The position numbers and the translations under genes were made by a program. A DNA stretch of 64,000 bases, taken from positions 1-64,000 of the forward strand of contig NZ_JQKB01000025.1 of NCBI RefSeq assembly GCF_000745835.1. The letters are read 5' to 3'. The notes under the pieces were generated by a model, which saw nothing but the letters and a program-made list of their open reading frames with translations, was not told the DNA's origin and searched no databases. How positions within the stretch are numbered: the stretch's first letter is position 1; each line of letters opens with the position of its first letter. Source of the stretch: Belnapia moabensis DSM 16746. Lineage in GTDB: Bacteria; Pseudomonadota; Alphaproteobacteria; Acetobacterales; Acetobacteraceae. Below are positions 52,567-60,246 of the stretch, one piece after another.

Positions 52567-53640
52567 TCAGCCCAGCAGCCGACCGATCACGCGCGCGGTG
52601 TAATCGACCACGGGTATGACCCGACCGTAATTGATGCGCGTCGGGCCGATGACGCCGATGGCGCCGACGATCTTCTCCTGGCCGTTGCGGAAGGGAGCGA
52701 CCACCATCGAGAGGCCGGCGCTGTCGAAGAGGCCGCTCTCGGCGCCGATGAAGATCTGCACGCCCTGGCCGCGCTGAGCGAGGTCGAGCAGGCGCAGCAC
52801 CGTCTCCTGCGCCTCCAGCCGCTCGAACAGCGCCTGGATCTCGGCGAGGCGGGCGGCCTGGTCGAGATTCTGCAGAAGCTTGGCCTGGCCGCGGATGATG
52901 AGGCTGCCGCCGCCGCCGCCGGCCCAGGTGGCGAGGCCGGATTCCACCACTTGGTTGGTCAGCGCGTCGAGCGCGGTGCGGTTGGCGGAGATTTCCTCGC
53001 TGACATGCAGCCGCGCCTCGTCGAGGGAGCGGCCGGCGAGGCGGGCGTTCAGGTAGTTGCTCGCCTGCACCAGGGCGGAAGGCGGCAGGCCGGGGGGCAC
53101 GTCGATGACGCGGTTCTCGACCCGGCCATCGGCGGTGACGAGCACCACCAGGGCGCGGCCGGGGCCGAGGCCGACGAATTCGATGTGGCGGACGGTGCCT
53201 TCCGACTTCGGCGCGACAACGAGACCGGCGGCGCCGGCGAGGCCGGAGAGCATCTGCCCTGCCTCACCCAGCGTCTCCTGCATGGAGCGGCCGGAGGCGG
53301 CGCAGCGAGCGGCGATCTCGCCCCGCTCCTCCTCGCTGAGGTCGCCGAATTCAAGCAGGCCGTCGACGAAGAGGCGGAGGCCACGCTCGGTCGGCAGGCG
53401 GCCGGCGGAGGTGTGCGGGGCGTAGAGCAGCCCGGCCTCCTCCAGGTCGGCCATGACGTTGCGGATGGAGGCAGGAGAGAGGCCGAGGGGCAGGCGGCGC
53501 GAGAGGGTGCGCGAGCCAACCGGCTCCCCGGTCGTGACATAGATCTCGACCAGTTCGCGCAGGATGGTGGCGGCGCGGTTGTCGAGCCCGGCCAGGGACG
53601 TGCCGACGGCCGCCCCGAGCGGCATCTTCGGCGGGTACAT
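52567..53640 (-). CDS. hrcA: Heat-inducible transcriptional repressor HrcA
   Basis: Repressor of class I heat-shock genes that binds CIRCE elements and is kept folded by GroEL. The 357 residues have the winged-helix part (RAATILRELVEIYVTTGEPVGSRTLSRR and SPASIRNVMADLEEAGLL), then PHTSAGRLPTERGLR, a strong HrcA signature. The GAF-like core and a C-terminal INYGRVIPVVDYTARVI follow. No grpE gene follows it and no CIRCE inverted repeat is visible upstream, so it is separated from the usual operon. Confidence 0.93.
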   Translation of the reverse strand: MYPPKMPLGAAVGTSLAGLDNRAATILRELVEIYVTTGEPVGSRTLSRRLPLGLSPASIRNVMADLEEAGLLYAPHTSAGRLPTERGLRLFVDGLLEFGDLSEEERGEIAARCAASGRSMQETLGEAGQMLSGLAGAAGLVVAPKSEGTVRHIEFVGLGPGRALVVLVTADGRVENRVIDVPPGLPPSALVQASNYLNARLAGRSLDEARLHVSEEISANRTALDALTNQVVESGLATWAGGGGGSLIIRGQAKLLQNLDQAARLAEIQALFERLEAQETVLRLLDLAQRGQGVQIFIGAESGLFDSAGLSMVVAPFRNGQEKIVGAIGVIGPTRINYGRVIPVVDYTARVIGRLLG

Positions 53641-53673
53641 CAATGGTTTGAACCCTCGTACATCCGGTGAACA

Positions 53674-53702
53674 AGGTAAGGATCGAGGGCCCGCCGCGTC
53701 AA
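53674..53702 (-). promoter_or_regulatory. Candidate hrcA promoter
   Basis: On the reverse strand, TTGACG (53702-53697) and TTACCT (53679-53674) are 17 bases apart, 34 bases before the hrcA start. The -35 box is strong and the -10 box is weak. Confidence 0.4.
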
Positions 53703-53801
53703 TGCGCGGAGCAGCATGCCAGTGCCCCCGATTGGCCTGCGTAACCTTGCTGCGATAACCTGCCGTAAATCTTGTCGTGATGATTATGGCTGTTGGAATA
53801 C

Positions 53802-53813
53802 TTCGTATACGAA
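53802..53813. promoter_or_regulatory. Perfect 12-base palindrome TTCGTATACGAA
   Basis: A two-fold symmetric AT-containing site lies 28 bases before the EAL protein start. Its shape resembles operators of GntR-type regulators. It overlaps the likely core promoter, so a repressor bound here would block transcription. Confidence 0.4.
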
Positions 53814-53840
53814 AAAGCCGGACGGCAGCGAGGAACTTGT

Positions 53841-55613
53841 ATGCCAGGGACCACCGAGGCCGCACGCCTCGACGCGTTGCGGCAGCTCGATCTGCTTGAC
53901 ACCCCGTCGAGCGAGGCCTTCGACCGCATCACACGCATGGCGGCGCAACTCTTCCGATTGCCGATCGCAGCGGTCTCCCTCACCGATCTCGACCGTCAGT
54001 GGTTCAAGTCCCGCATCGGGGTCGAACACTGGTCCATCCCGCGTGAGCGGGCACCCTGCGCCGAGGTCGCCGAAACCAGTGCGCCGCTGCTAATCAAGGA
54101 CCTGCAGGGCGATCCCTGCTACCGGGACAGCCTCCTGGCCCGCTCCGGCATCCGCTTCTATGCCGGCGCGCCGCTGGTGACGCGCGAGGGCCACGGGCTC
54201 GGCGCCATGTGCGTCCTCGGGACCGAGCCGCGCGAGACCAGCGCCGCCGAGATGCAGGCGCTCGGCGATCTCGCCGCCATGGTGATGGCACAGATCGAGT
54301 TGCAGCATGCCTTCGGCCGCATCGATCCATTGAGCGGCCTGCCCAACAGGCTGCAATTCATCGAGGATCTCGGGGACATGGCGCGCGACCGGCCGGAGCC
54401 GGAGCCGCGCCTCGCCGTGCTGGTCGACCTGGCGAGTCCGGAGCAGATCAACCAGGCAGTGCGCGTGCTCGGCTCGGACTTCCTCGACGCGCGGGTGCGG
54501 GACGTGGCCGGCCGGCTACGGCAGGCGATGGGGTCCGGGCGCAAGGCCTACCACGTCGCCGCCACGCAATTCGCCTTCCTCGCCCGGCCGGGGACAGAGG
54601 CGAGGGGCTATGCGGCGCGCCTCGCCGAGGCGCTGGAAGGCATCCGGGACGGCTCGGACGGGCGCTTCCTCATCGGCGTCAGCGCCGGCATCGCGCCCTT
54701 CCTGCTCGGCGAGACGGAGCCGCAGGACGTGTTGCGGACGGCGCACAGCGCGGCACAGGATGCTCGGCTGGTGGGGCAGGTCGTCAACATCTATTGCTCG
54801 ACGGAGGATGCGGCGCATCGCCGGCGCTTCACCCTGCTCGCCGCCTTTGCCGAGGCGCTGGAGCAGCCGGAGCAGCTCCGCCTCGTTTTTCAGCCACGGG
54901 TGGAGCTGTCGAGCGGCCGCGGCGTCGGGGCGGAGGCGCTGCTGCGCTGGCGGCATCCGGTGCTGGGCGAGGTTTCGCCGGGCGAGTTCATGCCGCTGGT
55001 CGAGCAGACCTCCATGGCCCGGGCGGCGACGGCCCGGGTGCTGGAACAGGCCATGGCGCAGCTTGCCGCCTGGCGTCGGGCCGGGATCGGGCTGCGGCTC
55101 TCGGTCAACATCTCGGCGACCAACCTCGCCGAGCTGGATTTCGCCGAGCGGGTGAGCCAGGGCCTGCTGCAGCACGGCCTTGAGGCGGACGCGCTGGAAC
55201 TCGAGCTGACCGAGAGCGCGGTCATGGCCGACGCCGGCCAGGCGCTCACGGCGCTGGAGGCGCTGGCCGGCCTCGGCATCAGCTTGGCGATCGACGATTT
55301 CGGCACGGGCTACAGCAGCCTCGCCTATCTGCAGCGCCTGCCGGCGAAGGTGGTGAAGATCGACCGCAGCTTCATCCAGGACATGGCGGAGGATGCGCGG
55401 CGGCGGTCCCTGGTCGCGGCGATGATCGGGATGTTGCGGGGGCTCGGCTACCGGGTGGTGGCCGAGGGGGTGGAGAGCGCGGCGGTGCTCGACCTCCTGG
55501 CCGGGCTGGGCTGCGAGGAGGCGCAGGGCTTCTTCATCGGGCGGCCGATGTCGGCGGAGGCGTTGGATGAATGGCTGCGCGCAGTGCCGGAGCGGGTGGC
55601 GCTGCCGGCCTGA
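53841..55613 (+). CDS. GAF / degenerate GGDEF / EAL cyclic-di-GMP phosphodiesterase
   Basis: Predicted c-di-GMP-degrading regulator of 590 residues. An N-terminal GAF domain (about 20-160) starts with the LDALRQLDLLDTPSSEAFDRI pattern. The GGDEF domain is unable to catalyse: the active motif is replaced by AATQF near residue 240. The EAL domain is complete, with EALLRW at about 365, NISATNL, ELTES, DDFGTGYSS, KIDRSFI, AEGVES and QGFFIGRP. It should therefore act only as a phosphodiesterase, sensing a ligand through GAF. GAGGAAC precedes ATG 53841. Cytoplasmic; no membrane segments. Confidence 0.9.
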   Translation: MPGTTEAARLDALRQLDLLDTPSSEAFDRITRMAAQLFRLPIAAVSLTDLDRQWFKSRIGVEHWSIPRERAPCAEVAETSAPLLIKDLQGDPCYRDSLLARSGIRFYAGAPLVTREGHGLGAMCVLGTEPRETSAAEMQALGDLAAMVMAQIELQHAFGRIDPLSGLPNRLQFIEDLGDMARDRPEPEPRLAVLVDLASPEQINQAVRVLGSDFLDARVRDVAGRLRQAMGSGRKAYHVAATQFAFLARPGTEARGYAARLAEALEGIRDGSDGRFLIGVSAGIAPFLLGETEPQDVLRTAHSAAQDARLVGQVVNIYCSTEDAAHRRRFTLLAAFAEALEQPEQLRLVFQPRVELSSGRGVGAEALLRWRHPVLGEVSPGEFMPLVEQTSMARAATARVLEQAMAQLAAWRRAGIGLRLSVNISATNLAELDFAERVSQGLLQHGLEADALELELTESAVMADAGQALTALEALAGLGISLAIDDFGTGYSSLAYLQRLPAKVVKIDRSFIQDMAEDARRRSLVAAMIGMLRGLGYRVVAEGVESAAVLDLLAGLGCEEAQGFFIGRPMSAEALDEWLRAVPERVALPA

Positions 55614-55617
55614 GCGT

Positions 55618-55690
55618 TAGAGCGAACTCCGATCGGATGGAATCAGCTGGTCGGAGACAATTGCTGGACAAAACAACAAGCTAGAGCGGT
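55618..55690. repeat. Extragenic palindromic element
   Basis: Between the EAL and cyclotransferase genes, two direct TAGAGCG heptamers (55618-55624 and 55682-55688) flank a hairpin. Its stem is CTCCGATC/GGTCGGAG (55627-55634 and 55649-55656). The region is AT-richer than its surroundings and codes for nothing visible. From memory, TAGAGCG-bounded dispersed palindromes occur in many alphaproteobacteria. It may also serve as a transcript end. Confidence 0.5.
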
Positions 55691-55720
55691 CTTCGTGAGC
55701 CAGCCCGAACGGAGCCCGCT

Positions 55721-56044
55721 TTAGCCGGCCCGCCAGCGCGGGGCGATCCAGGCATGGGCGTGGACCGGGCCGCGGGGCGTCAGCGGGCGGACGGGGGTGA
55801 GGCGGTATTCGGCGCCCTCATAGGCGGCGAGACGGTGGAGGGCGGCGGGGCTGGGGCGCAGCAAGGCGCCCGCGGTGACGGCGCCGGGCTGGCGGATCAG
55901 GGTCGGGTAGGGCGTGCCGCGGAGAGGGCGGCGGGCATGGTCCGCCAGCACTGCCGGGCGGAGGCGACGGGCGAGACGGCGCTCACCCGATTGCCGGGCG
56001 AGCACCTTGGGGTCGAGCAGGCTGCCGTAGAGGAAGAGCAGCAC
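55721..56044 (-). CDS. Gamma-glutamylcyclotransferase-like (AIG2/GGCT) protein
   Basis: Small protein of 107 residues with the GGCT-fold start MLLFLYGSLLDPKVL, which forms the substrate loop. A catalytic-acid candidate lies in AYEGAEYRLTPV. It is shorter than typical GGCT proteins (120-150). Its role could be in gamma-glutamyl amine turnover or toxin-like cleavage; nothing further is visible. It sits 8 bp downstream of the phosphomutase stop, so it may be the operon's last gene. Confidence 0.75.
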   Translation of the reverse strand: MLLFLYGSLLDPKVLARQSGERRLARRLRPAVLADHARRPLRGTPYPTLIRQPGAVTAGALLRPSPAALHRLAAYEGAEYRLTPVRPLTPRGPVHAHAWIAPRWRAG

Positions 56045-56052
56045 GCCCGGCC

Positions 56053-57468
56053 TTAGTGGCCGGCGTTCTCGGCGGAGAAGTCGGGAACGGGCAGGCCGCT
56101 GGCCGTCAGCTGCTCGGCGAGCAGGGCCTTCAGCCGGTCAAGGCCGGCCTCGCTCGAGGCCTCGCAGCGGGCGACCAGAACCGCCTGGGTGTTGGAGGCG
56201 CGCAGCAGCCACCAGCCGTCATCCGTCAGCACGCGGACGCCGTCCACATCCTGCACCTTGGCGCCGGAGGCGGCGAGGCGCTGCTTCACCTCCTGCACCA
56301 CCTGGAATTTGCGGTCCTCGGCGCAGTCGAAGCGCAGCTCCGGCGTGTTGATGACCTGCGGCAGGGCGGCGCGGACCTCGCTCAGCCTGCCCTGCATCCG
56401 GGCGACGATGCCGAGCAGGCGGATGGCCGAGTAAGGCGCGTCGTCGAAGCCGTACCACTTGTCGGCGAAGAAGATGTGGCCGGACATCTCGCCGGCGAGC
56501 GGGCTGCCGGTCTCGGCCATCTTGGTCTTGATGAGCGAGTGGCCGGTCTTCCACATCAACGGCGTGCCGCCGGCCTTCGCCACCTCGTCGAACAGCACCT
56601 GGCTGGCCTTGACGTCGGCGATGATGGTGCCGCCGGGCTTCGACTTGAGGACGTCGCGGGCCAGGATGATGAGGAGCTGGTCGCCGAAGAGGATGTGGCC
56701 CTCATTGTCCACCACGCCGATGCGGTCGGCGTCGCCGTCGAAGGCGATGCCGAGATCGGCCTTGGTACGGGCAACCTCGGCGATGAGCTGCTCAAGGTTC
56801 TTGGCGACGGTCGGGTCGGGGTGGTGGTTGGGGAATGTGCCGTCCACGTCGCCGTTGATGACGGTGTGCTCGCCGGGCAGCTTGCCGGCCAGCACCTTCG
56901 TCACCTCGCAGCCGGAGCCGTTGCCCGGGTCCCACACTACCTTGAGGGGGCGGGTGCCGCCATCGTAGTCCTGCATCACGCGGGCGACGTAGTCGGCCAT
57001 GATCTCGACCGGGCGGTCGGTGCCCTCGGTGGCGACGGGGACGACATCGCCGTCCCGCGCCATGCGGCCGATCTCCTGGATCTGCGGGCCGTAGAAGGGC
57101 TTCTGGCCCAGCATCATCTTGAAACCGTTGTAGTTCGGCGGGTTGTGGCTGCCCGTCACCATCACCGCGCCGTCGGCGGCCAGCGCATGGCTGGCGAAGT
57201 AGAGCATCGGCGTGGCGACGAGGCCGATGCGCAGCACCTCGAGCCCGCAGGCGCGGAGGCCGGCGACGAGCTGCGGCTCGAGATCGGGGGAAGAGAGGCG
57301 GCCGTCATAGCCCACCGCGACCTTGGTGCCGCCCTTGCGCACGACGATCGAGCCGAAGCAGCGGCCGATGGCGAAGGCGTCCTCGGGTTGCAGCGTCTCG
57401 CCGATGATGCCGCGGATGTCGTATTCGCGGAGGACGGTGCCGTGAAATTCGTGATGGAAGACGGACAT
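56053..57468 (-). CDS. Phosphomannomutase/phosphoglucomutase
   Basis: Alpha-D-phosphohexomutase interconverting hexose 1- and 6-phosphates, needed for GDP-mannose and UDP-glucose synthesis. 471 residues. The phosphoserine is S107 in TGSHNP. The metal loop is FDGDADRIG near 245, the sugar loop is GEMSGHIFF and the phosphate-binding loop is [15 protein letters not shown]. All four domains are present. It is located ten bases downstream of galU, and the pair would supply nucleotide sugars for the polysaccharide and OpgH-like enzymes. Confidence 0.93.
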   Translation of the reverse strand: MSVFHHEFHGTVLREYDIRGIIGETLQPEDAFAIGRCFGSIVVRKGGTKVAVGYDGRLSSPDLEPQLVAGLRACGLEVLRIGLVATPMLYFASHALAADGAVMVTGSHNPPNYNGFKMMLGQKPFYGPQIQEIGRMARDGDVVPVATEGTDRPVEIMADYVARVMQDYDGGTRPLKVVWDPGNGSGCEVTKVLAGKLPGEHTVINGDVDGTFPNHHPDPTVAKNLEQLIAEVARTKADLGIAFDGDADRIGVVDNEGHILFGDQLLIILARDVLKSKPGGTIIADVKASQVLFDEVAKAGGTPLMWKTGHSLIKTKMAETGSPLAGEMSGHIFFADKWYGFDDAPYSAIRLLGIVARMQGRLSEVRAALPQVINTPELRFDCAEDRKFQVVQEVKQRLAASGAKVQDVDGVRVLTDDGWWLLRASNTQAVLVARCEASSEAGLDRLKALLAEQLTASGLPVPDFSAENAGH

Positions 57469-57478
57469 CGCGTGACCC

Positions 57479-58354
57479 TTAGGCGTAGCGCTGGAGGATG
57501 CCGCGCATGGCGGGTGCCATGTCCGGCCGGGCGAGGGCGAAGGCGATTTGCGCCTCGAGGTAGCCGGCCTTGTCGCCGCAGTCGAAGCGCTTGCCCTCGT
57601 AGAGCACGCCGTGGAAGGGCTGGGTGCCGATCAGCTTCGCCATGCTGTCGGTGAGCTGGATCTCGTTGCCGGCGCCGCGCTCCATCTTGGACAGATGGCC
57701 GATGACCTCGGGCATCAGCACGTAGCGGCCGATGACGGTGAGGTTGGAGGGCGCCTGCTCGACGGGGGGTTTTTCGACCAGGCCCTTGACCTCGACGAGC
57801 TTGCCGGTGGTGGTGCCGGGGTCGATGACGCCGTAGCGGTTGACGATCTCGCGCGGCACTTCCTCGACGGCGACGACGTTGCCGCCGGTCTCGTTATAGG
57901 CGTCCGCCAGCTGCTTCGTGCAGGAGACCTCGCACTGCATCAGGTCGTCGGGCAGAAGGATGGCGAAGGGGTCGTCGCCGATGAAGGCGCGGGCGCACCA
58001 GATCGCGTGGCCGAGGCCGAGTGGGACCTGCTGGCGGGTGGTGATGATCGAGCCGGGCTGCACCGCCTGGGCGTGGAGCATGTCGAGCTCCTTCTGCTTG
58101 CCGCGCTCGGTCAGCGTGCGCTCCAGCTCGACGGCGACGTCGAACTGGTCGACCAGCATCACCTTGCCGCGGCCGGTGACGAAGCAGAATTCCTCGATGC
58201 CGGCGGCGCGGGCCTCCTCAACGGCATATTGGATGAGGGGCTTGTCCACGACCGGGAGCATTTCCTTCGCCATCACCTTGGTGGCAGGGAGGAAACGGGT
58301 GCCGAGGCCGGCGACGGGCAGGACGGCCTTCTTCAGCGGCTTCTTGGCGGGCAC
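57479..58354 (-). CDS. galU: UTP-glucose-1-phosphate uridylyltransferase
   Basis: Makes UDP-glucose from UTP and glucose 1-phosphate. The 291 residues contain the nucleotidyltransferase signature [25 protein letters not shown], the sugar-binding segment NRYGVIDPG and [21 protein letters not shown]. The GGC-type loop is in [16 protein letters not shown] 58354 is chosen because it follows GAGGGAG and starts right before the core; an ATG at 58420 adds 22 non-conserved residues. First gene of galU-phosphomutase. Confidence 0.93.
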   Translation of the reverse strand: MPAKKPLKKAVLPVAGLGTRFLPATKVMAKEMLPVVDKPLIQYAVEEARAAGIEEFCFVTGRGKVMLVDQFDVAVELERTLTERGKQKELDMLHAQAVQPGSIITTRQQVPLGLGHAIWCARAFIGDDPFAILLPDDLMQCEVSCTKQLADAYNETGGNVVAVEEVPREIVNRYGVIDPGTTTGKLVEVKGLVEKPPVEQAPSNLTVIGRYVLMPEVIGHLSKMERGAGNEIQLTDSMAKLIGTQPFHGVLYEGKRFDCGDKAGYLEAQIAFALARPDMAPAMRGILQRYA

Positions 58355-58473
58355 GGGAGTCTCCCTCTCGGGTGGCGTCAGGCGCACCGCGGTTGCGGCG
58401 CTCGGGCGGAGGGATGCCATGCGGGATGGGGGCGGGGCAAGTTATGCCCGCCCCACGATGCCGCGCGTGCGGA

Positions 58474-58686
58474 TCAATCGCCCTTCGGGGTGGTGTCCAC
58501 GGCCCAGGGGCCGCGGGCGGCATCGCCGGGGACCGGGGCCTCGTCCTCTTCCTGGAGCAGGGTCTTGTCGCGGGTGAGGCCGCGGGCGTCCTTCTCGCCG
58601 GTCGCGGGCTGGCCACGGTTGCCCTGGCGGAATTCGGTCTCGCCGAGCTGGCCGTTGCGGTCGTCGCTGCCTTTGGGCTTGGTCAT
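58474..58686 (-). CDS. Small hydrophilic protein of unknown function
   Basis: A 70-residue charged, disordered-looking protein (MTKPKGSDDRNGQLGETEFR...) with no recognisable domain. It has a GGGAG ribosome site seven bases before ATG 58686 and stands alone between galU and the J-domain gene. The sequence is low in hydrophobics, which suits a stress or nucleoid-associated small protein; this is speculation. Confidence 0.5.
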   Translation of the reverse strand: MTKPKGSDDRNGQLGETEFRQGNRGQPATGEKDARGLTRDKTLLQEEDEAPVPGDAARGPWAVDTTPKGD

Positions 58687-58744
58687 CGGGCTGCTCCCTT
58701 CGGTGGGTGAAGGGAGGCCAACGCCGGCCGGGCACCGATGTTCG

Positions 58745-59422
58745 TTAGCCGAGCAGGATGTCGCGGGCCTGGTTGACGCGGGCGGCCAGCCAGTCGCTGC
58801 CGCCGCGGTCGGGATGGGCGCTCTGCATCAGGCGGCGATGGGCGGCGCGGATCGCTTCCGCATCGGCGCCTTCGGCGAGGCCGAGGATGGCAAGGGCTTC
58901 GGCGCGGGTCATCGGGCCGCTCTCCATGGGCTCGGAGGCGGCGTCGCGCCAGCCGGGATGGGTGCGGTCGAGCCAGGTCTCGAGCAGGGGGATGCTCTCC
59001 GGGTCCGCGGTGCGGCACTCCGCCACGAGGGCAAGGATGGCGGGGAGGTCGAGGCTCGCCAGGTCGCGCCCGGCCTGGGCGCCACGGAGGATGCGGCCGG
59101 AGAGGGTGCCGGTGACATGGTCGAGATGCATCGCCAGCGTCGCCGTCTCGACGGTGCTGGCGTCATCGGCCGGCCGGGCGAAGCGGCGGGCGGCGATCCA
59201 GCCGCCGATGCGGCGCCAGAGCACCGGGCCGAAGAAGACCAGTGCCCAGAGCGCCTGGGCGCCGCGTCCGCTGAGCAGGAGGAGGGCGACGAGGCCGCCG
59301 CCGAGCAGGGCGAGCAGCCAGAGTCCCGCCTTGCGGATGGCGGCAGGGGAGGCCTCGGCGAAGGCGCGCAGCAGCCAGAGGCCAAGGAGCAGCGCCAGCG
59401 CGCCGAGGGCGAGCCAAGCCAT
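58745..59422 (-). CDS. Membrane-anchored J-domain protein
   Basis: Co-chaperone-like protein of 225 residues. The N-terminus has two to three membrane helices (WLALGALALLLGLWLLRAF and following). A soluble middle region comes next, and the C-terminal J domain (about 165-225) contains the HPD motif in SAHPDRGG and the LGLAEGADAEAIRAAHRRLM helix. The C-terminal placement is unusual for DnaJ but as in Tim14/DjlC-type proteins. ATG 59422 overlaps the VWA gene stop. Confidence 0.85.
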   Translation of the reverse strand: MAWLALGALALLLGLWLLRAFAEASPAAIRKAGLWLLALLGGGLVALLLLSGRGAQALWALVFFGPVLWRRIGGWIAARRFARPADDASTVETATLAMHLDHVTGTLSGRILRGAQAGRDLASLDLPAILALVAECRTADPESIPLLETWLDRTHPGWRDAASEPMESGPMTRAEALAILGLAEGADAEAIRAAHRRLMQSAHPDRGGSDWLAARVNQARDILLG

Positions 59423-60117
59423 CAGCCGGGCGCGGGGAGCTGGCCGGCGATGCGACGGGCGGCCTGGCCTGGCAGTTGGGCCAGGGCGGCGCGGCCGCCG
59501 GCGGCATAGACGGCGACGGCACGCAGCAGTTCGGCCAGCGTCGCGGCGCTGGCGGAATCGAAGGGGGCGTAGGCGCCGCCGGAGAGTTTGGCGAATTGGC
59601 GGAAGGCGTCGCGGGCGCGCGGGTCGCCACCCTCGTGGAAGGCGAAGATCGGCGTGCCGTGCAGGCCGAGCTGGCCGGCCTGGTGGCATAGCGGGTCCAG
59701 CGGCTCCTCCACCGCATCGCCGATGAGGATGAGGGCGTGGACGCGGTCGCGCTTCGTCTCGGCCAGCGCGTGCTGGAAAACACGGCCGATCTGGGTCTGG
59801 CCGCCGAGGCAGGCGATGCCGGTCATGCGGCGGGTCAGCTCGCCGGCATCGGCGAGGAAGGGGGTGGCGGCGAATTCCTCGAAGCCGCGGAAATAGGCGA
59901 GGCGGATGAGGAGGCCGCCAAGGGCGCGCGTCGCCGCGAACATCTCGCCCTGGAGCTGGCAGGCGCGGTCCCAGGTGGGCTGGCGGGAGGCGGTGGCGTC
60001 GATTGCCATGACGAGCCGGCCCGGCCGGTGGCTGGCCGGGCGGGCGGGGAGGCTCGCCACCTGCTGGAGGAAGGCGGCGACGGCGGTGGAGCCCGGGGCG
60101 GTGGGCAGCTTGCTCAT
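59422..60117 (-). CDS. VWA domain-containing protein
   Basis: von Willebrand factor A-like protein of 231 residues. The metal-dependent adhesion motif DxSxS appears as D40-A-T42-A-S44 (MAIDATASRQ), with threonine for the first serine. Later motifs are GGQTQIG and LILIGDAVEE, and AFHEGGD is the last metal-site aspartate. Such proteins act in metal-chelatase or tellurium-type stress systems, often with AAA partners, which are absent here. It overlaps the J-domain gene by one base, hinting that the two work together. Confidence 0.75.
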   Translation of the reverse strand: MSKLPTAPGSTAVAAFLQQVASLPARPASHRPGRLVMAIDATASRQPTWDRACQLQGEMFAATRALGGLLIRLAYFRGFEEFAATPFLADAGELTRRMTGIACLGGQTQIGRVFQHALAETKRDRVHALILIGDAVEEPLDPLCHQAGQLGLHGTPIFAFHEGGDPRARDAFRQFAKLSGGAYAPFDSASAATLAELLRAVAVYAAGGRAALAQLPGQAARRIAGQLPAPG

Positions 60118-60246
60118 ACGGCGGGAGATGGGCGCGGTACCGGGCGGGCGGTAGGGGATGGGCAGTCGTCGCGGTGGCGCAAAATTGCAGGCGATGCAGG
60201 CGCGGGCGTGCGACACTCCGGCCCAATGATCTGGACGGAGGCAGGA

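Noticed and set aside
53641-53840. CIRCE element for hrcA
   Set aside because: No TTAGCACTC-N9-GAGTGCTAA-like repeat is present in this gap.
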